Below the pieces are notes generated by a model, which was not told the origin of the DNA, made no database searches, and saw nothing but the letters and a program-made list of their open reading frames with translations. A DNA stretch of 18,967 nucleotides from NCBI GenBank assembly GCA_043721435.1, contig JAYSQR010000071.1, positions 1 to 18,967 on the forward strand. The letters are read 5' to 3'. Below, one piece after another: positions 1 through 10,433 of this stretch (positions are counted from its first letter, which is position 1; each line of letters begins with the position of its first letter). The stretch comes from VFJL01 sp043721435. Lineage in GTDB: Bacteria; Pseudomonadota; Gammaproteobacteria; Burkholderiales; Nitrosomonadaceae. The position numbers and the translations under genes are program-made.

Positions 1-99
1 TTGCAATTTCGACTGGCTGGTCAAAAAGGCATGGATACTACCGCATCCCGCCCTCACAACCAGCGTTACTCAAAATTGCACTTCATTCCTGAATTCGCC

Positions 100-222
100 G
101 TACTTCTCAATAAGTACCGCGCGCGATGGCAGCTTTGCGGAATGGGACACACGAAAGGCGAGAATGCGAAGGGTTGATCCCCTTCGCTCCGAGCCTGATA
201 CAGCAGACCACCCGTAAGGCGC
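100..222 (+). repeat. Diverged half-copy of the inverted-repeat element found upstream of grpE
   Basis: This stretch aligns over most of its length with the minus strand of 13316 down to about 13190. Shared blocks include CACGAAAGGCGAG, CCCTTCG and CGAGCCTGA. The outer 18 bases (100-117) match 13 of 18 bases of the grpE-side terminal repeat. Similarity stops abruptly at about 100 on the outside and at about 222, just before the ssb stop. Inside it are a perfect 8-bp hairpin (GCGAAGGG 166-173 with CCCTTCGC 180-187, 6-nt loop) and an outer stem (GCTTTGC 132-138 with GTAAGGC 214-220) that closes with two G-U pairs as RNA. Bases 1-99 show nothing I can identify. Confidence 0.65.
166..187. other. 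Perfect 8-bp hairpin downstream of ssb
   Basis: GCGAAGGG at 166-173 pairs with CCCTTCGC at 180-187 around a 6-nt loop. It lies about 40 bp beyond the ssb stop on the minus strand and could stop or stabilise the ssb transcript. There is no T-tract on either side, so it is not a canonical intrinsic terminator. It is part of the diverged repeat copy. Confidence 0.45.
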
Positions 223-226
223 CGCA

Positions 227-682
227 CTAGAACGGGATATCGTCATCCATGTCGTCAAACCCGCCGCCACTTTTGGCAGCAGCCGGCTTAGCCGATGCAC
301 TGGCCGGAGCGCCTTCTTCCTGGTCCACCACTTCGAAACTGCTGCTGCCGGGCTTGCTGCCCAGCATCTTCATGTCGCTCGCAATGATCTCGGTGGTATA
401 GCGTTCTACACCCGCCTTGTCGGTCCACTTGCGCGTTTCCAGCCGCCCTTCGACATACACCGGGCGGCCCTTTTTCAGGTATTCCCCGGCGATCTCGGCC
501 AGCTTGCGATAAAACGTAACGCGATGCCATTCGGTCTTTTCCTGCTTCTCACCGCTTTTGTCTTTCCAGGTTTCGGTAGTGGCCAGAGTGATGTTGGTCA
601 CCGCCTCGCCATTGGGCATATAACGGGTCTCGGGGTCTTTGCCCAGATTGCCGATGAGTATCACCTTGTTGACTGATGCCAT
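227..682 (-). CDS. ssb: Single-stranded DNA-binding protein SSB
   Basis: SSB coats single-stranded DNA in replication, recombination and repair, and recruits partner proteins through its C-terminal tip. The 151-aa protein starts MASVNKVILIGNLGKDPE, the family's usual N-terminus, with an OB fold over about residues 1-110. A low-complexity Ala/Ser/Gly linker follows. It ends in the acidic tip DDDIPF, which binds partners in characterised SSBs. The ATG lies directly after the TAA of the upstream transporter gene, with no base between. A GGGGGAG ribosome-binding site sits about 9 nt before the start, inside the end of that gene. The two genes are therefore probably co-transcribed and translationally coupled. 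In E. coli ssb is divergent from uvrA; here the transporter gene lies between them. Confidence 0.97.
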   Translation of the reverse strand: MASVNKVILIGNLGKDPETRYMPNGEAVTNITLATTETWKDKSGEKQEKTEWHRVTFYRKLAEIAGEYLKKGRPVYVEGRLETRKWTDKAGVERYTTEIIASDMKMLGSKPGSSSFEVVDQEEGAPASASAKPAAAKSGGGFDDMDDDIPF

Positions 683-2071
683 TTACGCTTCTCCCCCTAG
701 TAATTGAACAACCCGTTCTTCGTCAAAACCATGCATATCCACTTTTAGGTAAGCCACCCTTTCGCTCGCCAACACCAGCGCCTCATGCACGCCGGGCAGC
801 GCCGCCAGTTCGCGCGACAGACCACTGGCCCTGCCCGTATCCATTTCCTGCACATGATACATTCTGGTACGCACAGCAGCAGGTGCCTTCATAGTAGCGG
901 CAAGCACCAGCCATAATGCCAGTAGAATGCCACAGAATGCAAATAGCGCAGATCCACCGTAGTTGCCGTAAAGATAGCCACCCGCGGTGGCGCCGGTAAA
1001 GGCACCAAGAAACTGCACACTGCTATAGACGCCAATGGCCGTGCCCTTCGCGCCGACCGGAGCAATCTTGGAAATAAGCGACGGTAAACTTGCTTCCAGC
1101 AGATTGAATGCGGCAAAGAATACCAGCAACGCCGCTGCCGTACCCCACACGGAATCGAGCGTCGACGCCAGCAGCACCTGACTCACCAGCAGTATTGCCA
1201 CCGCGAAGGTAAACACCGGCTTGAGCTTGGCTTTCTTTTCCGCATAAATAATTGCCGGAATAATCAGCAGCATGGAGATAAGCAGTACCGGCAAATATAT
1301 CTGCCAGTGCTGATCTACCGCCAGACCGGCCTGACGCAAAGACAGCGGCACCACCAGCCACAACGCCATCAGCACCGCGTGTAGCGCAAACACACCGAAA
1401 TCCAGCCGCAGCAGTTCGGGATTGCGCAGCACGTTGTGGAAACGCCCGGCAGAGGCCTCGGTATCGGAATGGAAACGGCTGACCAGCGGATCGGGAATGA
1501 TCTTGTACACCACCCCCATCGCCAGCAATGCCAGCACCCCAGTCATGGTGAAAATCCCCGGCACACCTATCAGATTATTCAGCGCCGGAGCGACGATCAA
1601 TGAAACAGCAAAAGTGGTGCCGATGGTCATGCCGATCGCAGCCATCGCCTTGGTGCGGTGCTCTTCGCGGGTCAGATCGGCAGCCAGCGCCATTACTGCC
1701 GCGGAAATTGCTCCTGCACCCTGAATGATGCGGCCGAAAATTACCCAGTAAATATCGGTGGCGGATGCGGCAATGAAACTGCCGATGGCGAACAGGATCA
1801 AACCAAGATAAATCACCGGCTTGCGCCCGATGCGATCGGATAGCCAGCCGAATGGGATTTGCAGTATCGCCTGGGTCAGCCCGTAGACGCCGAGTGCGAT
1901 ACCGACCAGCAGGTAGTTGTTGCCACCGGGCAAATCCTCGGCATAGAACGCGAATACCGGCAGAATGATGAACATTCCAAACATGCGCAGCCCATAAATA
2001 CCGGCCAGGCCGGCAGTGGCGCGCAGTTCAACGGGGGACATCTTTTCGTGGGATGATGATGATGCGGACAT
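683..2071 (-). CDS. yajR: YajR-like MFS transporter with C-terminal YAM domain
   Basis: This is a 462-aa major facilitator superfamily inner-membrane protein with about 12 hydrophobic segments. Motif A (GWLSDRIGRKP, residues 75-85) sits in the loop between segments 2 and 3. The sequence closely follows E. coli YajR, for example RMFGMF near residue 30, RIIQGAGAISAAVMALAADL and IAPVGAKGTAIGVYS. After the last segment, about 65 residues (roughly 398-462, including VHEALVLASERVAYLKVD) match the small ferredoxin-like YAM domain of YajR. The transported substrate is not established for the family; it is probably a proton-coupled drug or metabolite exporter. The start is uncertain. The ATG at 2071 has no clear ribosome-binding site, and residue 11 (MSPVELRATAGL, ATG at 2041) is where homologues usually begin. 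Its stop abuts the ssb start. Confidence 0.9.
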   Translation of the reverse strand: MSASSSSHEKMSPVELRATAGLAGIYGLRMFGMFIILPVFAFYAEDLPGGNNYLLVGIALGVYGLTQAILQIPFGWLSDRIGRKPVIYLGLILFAIGSFIAASATDIYWVIFGRIIQGAGAISAAVMALAADLTREEHRTKAMAAIGMTIGTTFAVSLIVAPALNNLIGVPGIFTMTGVLALLAMGVVYKIIPDPLVSRFHSDTEASAGRFHNVLRNPELLRLDFGVFALHAVLMALWLVVPLSLRQAGLAVDQHWQIYLPVLLISMLLIIPAIIYAEKKAKLKPVFTFAVAILLVSQVLLASTLDSVWGTAAALLVFFAAFNLLEASLPSLISKIAPVGAKGTAIGVYSSVQFLGAFTGATAGGYLYGNYGGSALFAFCGILLALWLVLAATMKAPAAVRTRMYHVQEMDTGRASGLSRELAALPGVHEALVLASERVAYLKVDMHGFDEERVVQLLGGEA

Positions 2072-2079
2072 GAATCAGA

Positions 2080-2109
2080 TTGGGAAAACGCTGAGAACTT
2101 GGGTATATT
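2080..2109 (+). promoter_or_regulatory. Candidate sigma-70 promoter for uvrA
   Basis: TTGGGA (2080-2085) and TATATT (2104-2109) are spaced 18 bp apart, about 40 bp before the uvrA start in the 79-bp gap from the divergent transporter gene. The match is moderate. I see no CTG-N10-CAG LexA box in this gap, although uvrA is LexA-controlled in E. coli. Confidence 0.3.
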
Positions 2110-2150
2110 AGCAGGTTGACCGACACTCCGGTAGCCAATGACGGTAGTCG

Positions 2151-4979
<2,829 letters not shown>

Positions 4980-5004
4980 ACGGCTAATTCCAATTCCTGG
5001 ATAA

Positions 5005-6276
5005 ATGAATCCGCGCAAACTTCTGCTCAACAGCTTCGATGCCGCCATCGCCGCTGTTGACCCGCTGCATATCGTTCCCCGGCATTTACCCAAACCACCT
5101 GCCGGTCGCACGCTGGTGGTAGGCGCAGGCAAGGCTGCAGCTGCCATGGCCTTGGCAGTGGAAAATTATTGGCCGGAAACTGCGGCGCTGAACGGAATCG
5201 TTGTCACCCGTTATGGCCACGGCATACCGACCAACAGGATCACAGTAATCGAAGCGGGACATCCGCTTCCCGACGAGCAGGGCGAACAGGCAGCCCGAAA
5301 TATTCTTGCGGAAGTAAACAAGCTTGGCGCGGACGATTTGCTGCTGTGCCTGCTGAGCGGCGGCGGTTCCAGCCTGCTGTCATTGCCGGTAGCAAATGTT
5401 GCGCTGAACGATCTTCAAGCTGTCACCCGGGAATTACTCCGCAGCGGTGCGACGATTCAGGAAATCAACACGGTGCGCAAGCATCTTTCCGCCATTCAAG
5501 GCGGCAGGCTCGCAGCTTCCTGCCGTGCGCCGATACTGGCGCTGGTGATTTCCGATGTGACCGGAGACGACCCGACCCATGTCGCTTCCGGCCCGTGTGC
5601 ACCCGACCCTACCACCTACCAGGAAGCACTTGCGATACTCGAACGCTATCAGATAAGCACACCCGCAGCCGTGATGGACACGCTGCGAGCAGACAAACAA
5701 GGCAAACTCACCGAGACACCCAAACTGGGCAACACTGTTTTCGGCAAGGTGGAGAACCGTGTGATCGCCCGCGCACATGATTCTTTGGTAGCAGCGGGGG
5801 AATTTTTTCGTAGCCAGGGCATCCCCGCGGCAATACTCGGCGATGCAGTCACCGGCGAAGCACGCGCTGTCGCCAGGGTTTACGCTGCGTTAATCAAGGA
5901 GATCCGCCGCTACGGACACCCATGGAAACCGCCAGTGGTGCTGATTTCAGGCGGGGAAACGACGGTCACGGTAAACGGCAATGGGTGTGGTGGACGCAAC
6001 ACGGAATTTCTGCTGTCGCTTGCCATCGAACTTGATGGCGTCAAGGATGTTTACGCACTTGCCTGCGATACCGGCGGCATAGACGGTTCCGAGCACAACG
6101 CCGGCGCAATTGCCGCACCGGACTCATTGCGTCGTGCCGAGCAACTGGGTAGCAACGCCGCAGCTGCGCTCGCTGACAACGATTCCTATGCTTTTTTTAA
6201 TCAGCTCGATGATTTGATTGTCACCGGCCCTACCCGCACCAACGTCAATGATTACCGCGCAATCCTGGTTTTGTAG
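5005..6276 (+). CDS. ttuD: Glycerate 2-kinase (MOFRL family)
   Basis: The 423-aa protein belongs to the GckA/TtuD family, which phosphorylates D-glycerate to 2-phosphoglycerate using ATP and links glyoxylate, serine or tartrate breakdown to glycolysis. The N-terminal domain carries GAGKAA (residues 40-45) and the glycine-rich SGGGSSLLSLP (118-128). The C-terminal MOFRL part shows ISGGETTVTV, CGGRNTEFLLSLA and ACDTGGIDGSEHNAGA, all typical. The ATG at 5005 has only a weak GGA upstream, but it gives the expected MNPRKLLLNSFDAAI start. It sits 25 bp after uvrA with no terminator seen between them. Nothing nearby encodes other glyoxylate or tartrate enzymes, so the pathway it serves here is unknown. 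The name is by family; gckA would be equally valid. Confidence 0.9.
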   Translation: MNPRKLLLNSFDAAIAAVDPLHIVPRHLPKPPAGRTLVVGAGKAAAAMALAVENYWPETAALNGIVVTRYGHGIPTNRITVIEAGHPLPDEQGEQAARNILAEVNKLGADDLLLCLLSGGGSSLLSLPVANVALNDLQAVTRELLRSGATIQEINTVRKHLSAIQGGRLAASCRAPILALVISDVTGDDPTHVASGPCAPDPTTYQEALAILERYQISTPAAVMDTLRADKQGKLTETPKLGNTVFGKVENRVIARAHDSLVAAGEFFRSQGIPAAILGDAVTGEARAVARVYAALIKEIRRYGHPWKPPVVLISGGETTVTVNGNGCGGRNTEFLLSLAIELDGVKDVYALACDTGGIDGSEHNAGAIAAPDSLRRAEQLGSNAAAALADNDSYAFFNQLDDLIVTGPTRTNVNDYRAILVL

Positions 6277-6322
6277 GGCTGCGGAGGCGGATAGGATACT
6301 GTGGACTTTGGCGGTCTTCCGC

Positions 6323-6351
6323 TTGTCACGAAACCGCAATAATGTTTTCAT
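6323..6351 (+). promoter_or_regulatory. Candidate promoter for phoB-phoR
   Basis: TTGTCA (6323-6328) and TTTCAT (6346-6351), 17 bp apart, lie about 50 bp before phoB. TTGTCAC resembles one half of a Pho box (CTGTCAT/CTGTCAC), but I cannot see a convincing second 7-mer at the right distance. Autoregulation by PhoB is known in E. coli and is only a possibility here. Confidence 0.25.
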
Positions 6352-6402
6352 ACCATTGCAACATCGAAGCAAGGTATCTTAACCAATCGCAGGAAGAGGC
6401 TG

Positions 6403-7107
6403 ATGGCAGCGACAATACTGGTAGTGGAAGACGAACCGGCAATCCAGGAGTTGATCTCGTACAGCCTGCGGCAGGCCGGACATGTCGTTTTCTGCGCGGA
6501 AAATGCGGAACAGGCCATGGCGGTAGTGAATGATGCGTTGCCCGACCTGGTGCTGCTCGACTGGATGTTGCCGGGTATGAGTGGCGTGGAATTTGCCCGC
6601 ATGCTGCGGCACGCAACGCGCACCAAAACCATCCCCATCATCATGCTTACCGCCCGCGCCGAAGAGAGCGACAAAATAGCGGGACTGGAAATCGGTGCTG
6701 ATGATTACATCACCAAACCATTCTCACCTCGTGAATTGATTGCCCGGATTAAAGCGGTGCTGCGGCGGCGCTCACCAGAGACGGCTGATGACATGATTGA
6801 GATTGGCGGGCTGCGGCTTGACCCGGCCACGCATCGCGTAACCGTAAATGATCAGGAAGTGGTATTGGGACCCACTGAATTCCGCTTGTTACATTTCCTG
6901 ATGAGCCACCCTGAGCGGGTGCACACCCGCTCGCAACTGCTCGACGGTGTGTGGGGCGACCATGTGTTCGTCGAAGACCGCACCGTGGACGTGCATATTC
7001 GCCGCCTGCGCAAAGCACTGGAAACTGTCGCCAAGGACGAGTTGATACAGACCGTAAGAGGCTCGGGTTACCGCCTGTCCGCCGGACGCACTGCAGGTAT
7101 GGGATAA
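6403..7107 (+). CDS. phoB: Phosphate regulon response regulator PhoB
   Basis: This is a 234-aa OmpR/PhoB-family transcription factor. The receiver domain covers about residues 4-120, with acidic pocket E9/D10, phosphoacceptor D53 (in VLLDWMLPG), T83 and K105. The C-terminal winged-helix DNA-binding domain (about 130-228) contains LGPTEFRLLHFLMSHPE and ends in IQTVRGSGYRLS. In E. coli, phosphorylated PhoB activates Pho boxes upstream of phosphate-scavenging genes. Identity as PhoB, rather than another OmpR-type regulator, rests on the close sequence match and on the PhoR-type kinase gene that follows 42 bp later. A strong AGGAAGAGG ribosome-binding site precedes the ATG at 6403. No pst or phoU genes are in this window. 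Confidence 0.93.
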   Translation: MAATILVVEDEPAIQELISYSLRQAGHVVFCAENAEQAMAVVNDALPDLVLLDWMLPGMSGVEFARMLRHATRTKTIPIIMLTARAEESDKIAGLEIGADDYITKPFSPRELIARIKAVLRRRSPETADDMIEIGGLRLDPATHRVTVNDQEVVLGPTEFRLLHFLMSHPERVHTRSQLLDGVWGDHVFVEDRTVDVHIRRLRKALETVAKDELIQTVRGSGYRLSAGRTAGMG

Positions 7108-7149
7108 TATGCTAATGGCAACCCGTCCCCGCTTTACAGGATAATCCCC

Positions 7150-8478
7150 GTGTCCGGCTTCCGCCAGCGCCTCACCAGCATCATTCTGCTCACCATCGCA
7201 ACTGCCGGCTTGTGGCTGATACTGGGTGCCGTCCCGGCGCTGATGTTTTACAGTATTGCGCTGCTGCTGCTGCTGGTCCAGCACCTGCGTTACCTGGCAG
7301 CACTGGACCAGTGGCTGCAAACCCCCACACCCACCGCTGCCACGCTGCCTGATGCCACCGGCGCATGGGGCGACGTATTTGCCCGCCTGGCGCGCCTCAT
7401 GCGCAGCCAGAGCCAAAGCCAGCAACAGTTGAGCACGGCATTGGAGCGCCTGCGGCGCGCCACCTCGGCGATGCCGGAAGGTGTAGTGATTCTGGATGAA
7501 ACAGACCGCATTGAATGGTGCAACCCGGTGGCCGAACAGCATTTCGGCATAGACTACAATCGCGATAGCGGTCAGCAAATCACCTATCTGGTGCGGCAGC
7601 CGCAGTTCGCCGAATACCTGGCCACGCGCAATTACAGCGAACCGCTGATAGTCCGGCAATCGCGCCAGCAGGAGCTGATCCTTTCGCTGCAGTTGATACC
7701 CTACGGCAACAAACAGAAGCTGCTTATCAGCCGCGATATTACTCGCCTTGAAAGAGTCGAAACCATGCGGCGCGATTTTGTCGCCAATGTTTCGCATGAG
7801 TTGCGTACGCCGTTGACCGTGATCGGCGGTTTTCTCGAAACTCTGTCGGAAGAAGACCAGACTGGTAGCAAAATAGGTAAGCGGGCACTCACACTGATGA
7901 CCGACCAGACCATGCGTATGCAACGTCTGGTGGAAGATTTATTGGCTTTGTCACGACTGGAGAATGCGCAGAATCTGGTACGCGAGGAAAGCGTCAACGT
8001 TGCTGAAATGCTGCGCGAGTTGTATCACGAGGCGCAATCCCTGAGTGCCGAGCGTCACCACCTCAATCTCAAACTCGATACCGATGCGCAATTGCGAGGA
8101 AGCGCGGACGAATTACGCAGCGCTTTCAGCAATCTTGTCAGCAATGCCGTGCGCTATACTGCCGACGGCGGGGAAATAATCCTGAGCTGGGAAATTCATG
8201 ACGGCCAAGGGCTATTCTCTGTGCAGGACAGCGGCATAGGCATCGAACCGGAGCATCTGCCGCGCCTGACCGAACGTTTCTACCGGGTGGATCGCAGCCG
8301 TTCACGCGAAACCGGCGGCACCGGCCTGGGACTCGCCATCGTCAAACATGTGCTGAGCCGCCATCAGGCGCACCTGGAAATCGTCAGCGAACCAGGCAAA
8401 GGCAGCCGCTTCAGTGCCTGGTTTCCGGCGAACCGGCTGATCCTGCCGCAGGATAATCCAGTGCCGGCGCAGCCCTGA
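7150..8478 (+). CDS. phoR: Phosphate regulon sensor histidine kinase PhoR
   Basis: This 442-aa inner-membrane sensor kinase partners PhoB. The N-terminus has two close hydrophobic segments (about residues 9-47) with almost no periplasmic loop, as in PhoR. A linker and a PAS domain (about 105-190) follow. The HisKA domain has phosphoacceptor H216 in ANVSHELRTPL. The ATPase domain has an N box (N328 to N332), G1 DSGIGI (from D360), an F box (RFYRVD) and G2 GGTGLGL (from about 388). All catalytic motifs are intact. The start is a GTG at 7150, preceded by ACAGGA at a good distance; it gives the short cytoplasmic lead expected before the first membrane segment. The absence of a real periplasmic sensor fits sensing through the Pst transporter and PhoU, as known for this family. 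Confidence 0.93.
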   Translation: MSGFRQRLTSIILLTIATAGLWLILGAVPALMFYSIALLLLLVQHLRYLAALDQWLQTPTPTAATLPDATGAWGDVFARLARLMRSQSQSQQQLSTALERLRRATSAMPEGVVILDETDRIEWCNPVAEQHFGIDYNRDSGQQITYLVRQPQFAEYLATRNYSEPLIVRQSRQQELILSLQLIPYGNKQKLLISRDITRLERVETMRRDFVANVSHELRTPLTVIGGFLETLSEEDQTGSKIGKRALTLMTDQTMRMQRLVEDLLALSRLENAQNLVREESVNVAEMLRELYHEAQSLSAERHHLNLKLDTDAQLRGSADELRSAFSNLVSNAVRYTADGGEIILSWEIHDGQGLFSVQDSGIGIEPEHLPRLTERFYRVDRSRSRETGGTGLGLAIVKHVLSRHQAHLEIVSEPGKGSRFSAWFPANRLILPQDNPVPAQP

Positions 8479-8510
8479 AACGGGCAACCAATTAAGCTGA
8501 CTTTATCCTC

Positions 8511-9068
8511 ATGTCTAAACCACCTCTGGATCTCACCGAAACCCAAGTCAGCAGCGTACGCGTGTTTGATGGTCATCTGCTGCAGGTGCACGCAGACCAG
8601 GTCAGCCTGCCCGACGGCAAGCAGATGGTACGCGAGTACATCACCCACCCCGGTGCAGTTGTCATCATTCCGCTGCTGGATGACGGTGAACTGGTGCTGG
8701 AACGCCAGCACCGTTATCCACTACACCGGGATTTTTACGAATTGCCCGCTGGAAAAATTGACCCCGGCGAAGATCCACTGGCATGTGCGCAGCGCGAACT
8801 GCTGGAAGAAACTGGTTATACCGCTGCGAGCTGGCGTTATCTCGCCACCCTGCACCCCTGCATCGGTTATTCCGATGAAAAACTGGTGTATTACCTGGCG
8901 CAGGGACTCGTATTCCAGAGCGCGAGTCTCGATGACGGCGAGCATCTGGAAGTGTTCACGCTGACGCTGGCTGACGCGCTGGAGTGGGTCAAGGCGGGGA
9001 AGATCACCGACAACAAAACCGTTTCCGGCCTGTTCTGGGCGGAGAAGGTATTGAATGGTAAGTGGTAA
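8511..9068 (+). CDS. nudF: Nudix hydrolase, probable ADP-ribose pyrophosphatase
   Basis: The 185-aa protein has a complete Nudix box at residues 81-103 (GKIDPGE, then RELLEETGY), which binds Mg2+ and catalyses hydrolysis of nucleoside diphosphates linked to another group. The order of an N-terminal beta region, EYITHPGAVVIIPLLDDGELVLERQHRYP and ELPAGKIDPGE is that of the ADP-ribose pyrophosphatase (NudF) subfamily, which cleaves ADP-ribose to AMP and ribose 5-phosphate. Substrate cannot be proved from sequence. The gene begins 32 bp after phoR, probably in the same transcript, with no clear ribosome-binding site before the ATG. Its last codons (NGKW, stop) fall inside a heptamer tandem repeat, so the C-terminal tip may be variable. 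It converges on dnaJ, 17 bp away. Confidence 0.8.
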   Translation: MSKPPLDLTETQVSSVRVFDGHLLQVHADQVSLPDGKQMVREYITHPGAVVIIPLLDDGELVLERQHRYPLHRDFYELPAGKIDPGEDPLACAQRELLEETGYTAASWRYLATLHPCIGYSDEKLVYYLAQGLVFQSASLDDGEHLEVFTLTLADALEWVKAGKITDNKTVSGLFWAEKVLNGKW

Positions 9069-9083
9069 GTGGTGAGTGGTAGG
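9056..9083. repeat. Four tandem 7-bp units (TGGTAAG type)
   Basis: The units are TGGTAAG (9056-9062), TGGTAAG (9063-9069), TGGTGAG (9070-9076) and TGGTAGG (9077-9083). They cover the last codons and stop of the Nudix gene and most of the gap to the dnaJ stop. Short heptamer arrays of this kind can change length by slippage. A one-unit change would shift the reading frame but leave a nearby stop. Confidence 0.75.
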
Positions 9084-9085
9084 CT

Positions 9086-10198
9086 TTATTCGGTAAAGAA
9101 TTCGCGTACCTTGTCCATCCAGGATTTGGCGCGGGGACTGTGGCGGGAGCTGTCTTCCTGATTGAGGGTTTCCAACTCCTGCAGCAGTTCTTTCTGACGA
9201 GCGGTAAGCTTGACTGGTGTTTCCACTATCATGTGGCACAACAGATCACCGTGGGCGTGGCTGCGCACACCTTTGATGCCTTTGCCGCGCAGACGGAAAA
9301 TCTTTCCGCTCTGGGTTTCAGCCGGTATCTTGATTTTAGCGTGACCGTCGAGTGTGGGGATTTCGATTTCTCCGCCCAGCGCAGCGGTGGTAAAGCTGAT
9401 CGGCATTTCACAGTGCAGATCGTTGTGGTCGCGCTGAAACACGGAATGGGGCAACAGATGCATAACCACATACAAATCTCCTGACGGACCACCGTTGACC
9501 CCGGCCTCGCCTTCACCTGACAAGCGAATACGATCGCCCTCATCCACTCCGGCGGGAATTTTCACTGACAGCGTTTTATGCTGCTTGACGCGCCCCGCGC
9601 CGTGGCACGTGCCGCAAGGACTGGCAACGTATTTGCCATTACCGTGACATTTTGGACAGGTTTGCTGGATCGAGAAAAACCCCTGCTGCATCCTCACCTG
9701 ACCATGGCCATTGCAGGTAGGACATGTGATGGGTGTGGTGCCGGCTTTGGCGCCGCTGCCGTGGCAGGTTTCGCAGGCTTCCATCGTGGGAATGCGGATT
9801 TTGGTTTCAGTACCACGTGCAGCCTGTTCCAGCGTGACTTCCAGGTTGTAGCGCAGATCCGCGCCACGATAGACGTTGGACTGTCCTCCTGCGCGTCCCC
9901 CGAAAATGTCACCGAAAATGTCACTGAATGAGTCGGTGAATCCGTGAGCACCGCCAGCACCCGCGGTGCCGGAATCCACTCCGGCGTGACCATACTGGTC
10001 GTAAGCCGTGCGCTTGCTGGTGTCGGATAGAATTTCGTAGGCCTCTTTAGCCTCCTTGAAATGCTCCTCCGACTTGGGGTTATCCGGATTGCGATCCGGA
10101 TGATATTTCATCGCCAGCTTGCGATAAGATTTCTTGATCTCGTCTTCGCTGGCGTCGCGGTTAATACCCAGCACTTCATAGTAATCGCGTTTGCTCAT
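9086..10198 (-). CDS. dnaJ: Chaperone protein DnaJ (Hsp40)
   Basis: DnaJ binds unfolded proteins, delivers them to DnaK and stimulates DnaK's ATPase. The 370-aa protein has the full type I architecture. It has a J domain (residues 5-70, HPD at 33-35), a Gly/Phe-rich region (about 74-105) and a zinc-finger domain with four CxxCxGxG-type repeats (Cys 142/145, 159/162, 181/184, 195/198). The C-terminal substrate-binding and dimerisation region follows. The start is set at the ATG at 10198, which gives the standard MSKRDYYEVLG N-terminus and has AGGA 8 nt upstream. A longer reading of eight extra residues from 10222 is unlikely. It is the last gene of grpE-dnaK-dnaJ, 235 bp after dnaK, and a large hairpin lies in that gap. 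Confidence 0.97.
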   Translation of the reverse strand: MSKRDYYEVLGINRDASEDEIKKSYRKLAMKYHPDRNPDNPKSEEHFKEAKEAYEILSDTSKRTAYDQYGHAGVDSGTAGAGGAHGFTDSFSDIFGDIFGGRAGGQSNVYRGADLRYNLEVTLEQAARGTETKIRIPTMEACETCHGSGAKAGTTPITCPTCNGHGQVRMQQGFFSIQQTCPKCHGNGKYVASPCGTCHGAGRVKQHKTLSVKIPAGVDEGDRIRLSGEGEAGVNGGPSGDLYVVMHLLPHSVFQRDHNDLHCEMPISFTTAALGGEIEIPTLDGHAKIKIPAETQSGKIFRLRGKGIKGVRSHAHGDLLCHMIVETPVKLTARQKELLQELETLNQEDSSRHSPRAKSWMDKVREFFTE

Positions 10199-10354
10199 AT
10201 TATTTTCCTGTTGCCAGGGCACGATGCATGCCGCTGAATAAGTCTCCCAATGGCGGTGACCACCTTGTCCGTTCTGCTTTCTCCTATTCTCTATTGAACA
10301 GGAGAGTCACTGGAGATTACCTCACGTTCAGGTTGTTGCACTTTTTCCGCTAAA

Positions 10355-10419
10355 TGCCAAAAACGCAGAGTACAGCGGAGAATTATTCAATCGCTTCTCC
10401 GCGCCTCTGCGCCTTGGCA
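10355..10419. repeat. Long three-segment hairpin between dnaK and dnaJ
   Basis: Three stem blocks line up in order. TGCCAA (10355-10360) pairs with TTGGCA (10414-10419), CGCAGAG (10364-10370) with CTCTGCG (10405-10411), and GCGGAGAA (10375-10382) with TTCTCCGC (10395-10402). They enclose a 12-nt loop, and small internal bulges separate the blocks. There is no T-tract on either side, so it is not a plain terminator. In the dnaK-dnaJ transcript it could act as a processing or stability element that lowers dnaJ relative to dnaK. It may also be a dispersed repeat, since CGCAGAGGCG recurs near 13395. Confidence 0.7.
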
Positions 10420-10433
10420 ATTCAAGCATCTGC

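Noticed and set aside
2072..2150. LexA (SOS) box between the transporter gene and uvrA
   Set aside because: A CTG-N10-CAG style palindrome was looked for because uvrA is SOS-controlled in E. coli. None is present.
6319..6345. Full Pho box upstream of phoB
   Set aside because: Only one half-site (TTGTCAC) is recognisable; the second repeat at the proper spacing is missing.
6889..7923. 344-codon open frame on the minus strand
   Set aside because: It is antisense to the end of phoB and the first part of phoR, with unnatural composition and no ribosome-binding site.
10280..10305. TCTCCT/AGGAGA inverted repeat upstream of dnaJ
   Set aside because: A 6-bp stem with a 14-nt loop is too weak to call as a regulatory structure.
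10420..10425. CTTGAA just after dnaK as a heat-shock promoter for dnaJ
   Set aside because: The sequence 13-17 nt downstream is GC-rich hairpin sequence with no CCCCAT-like -10.
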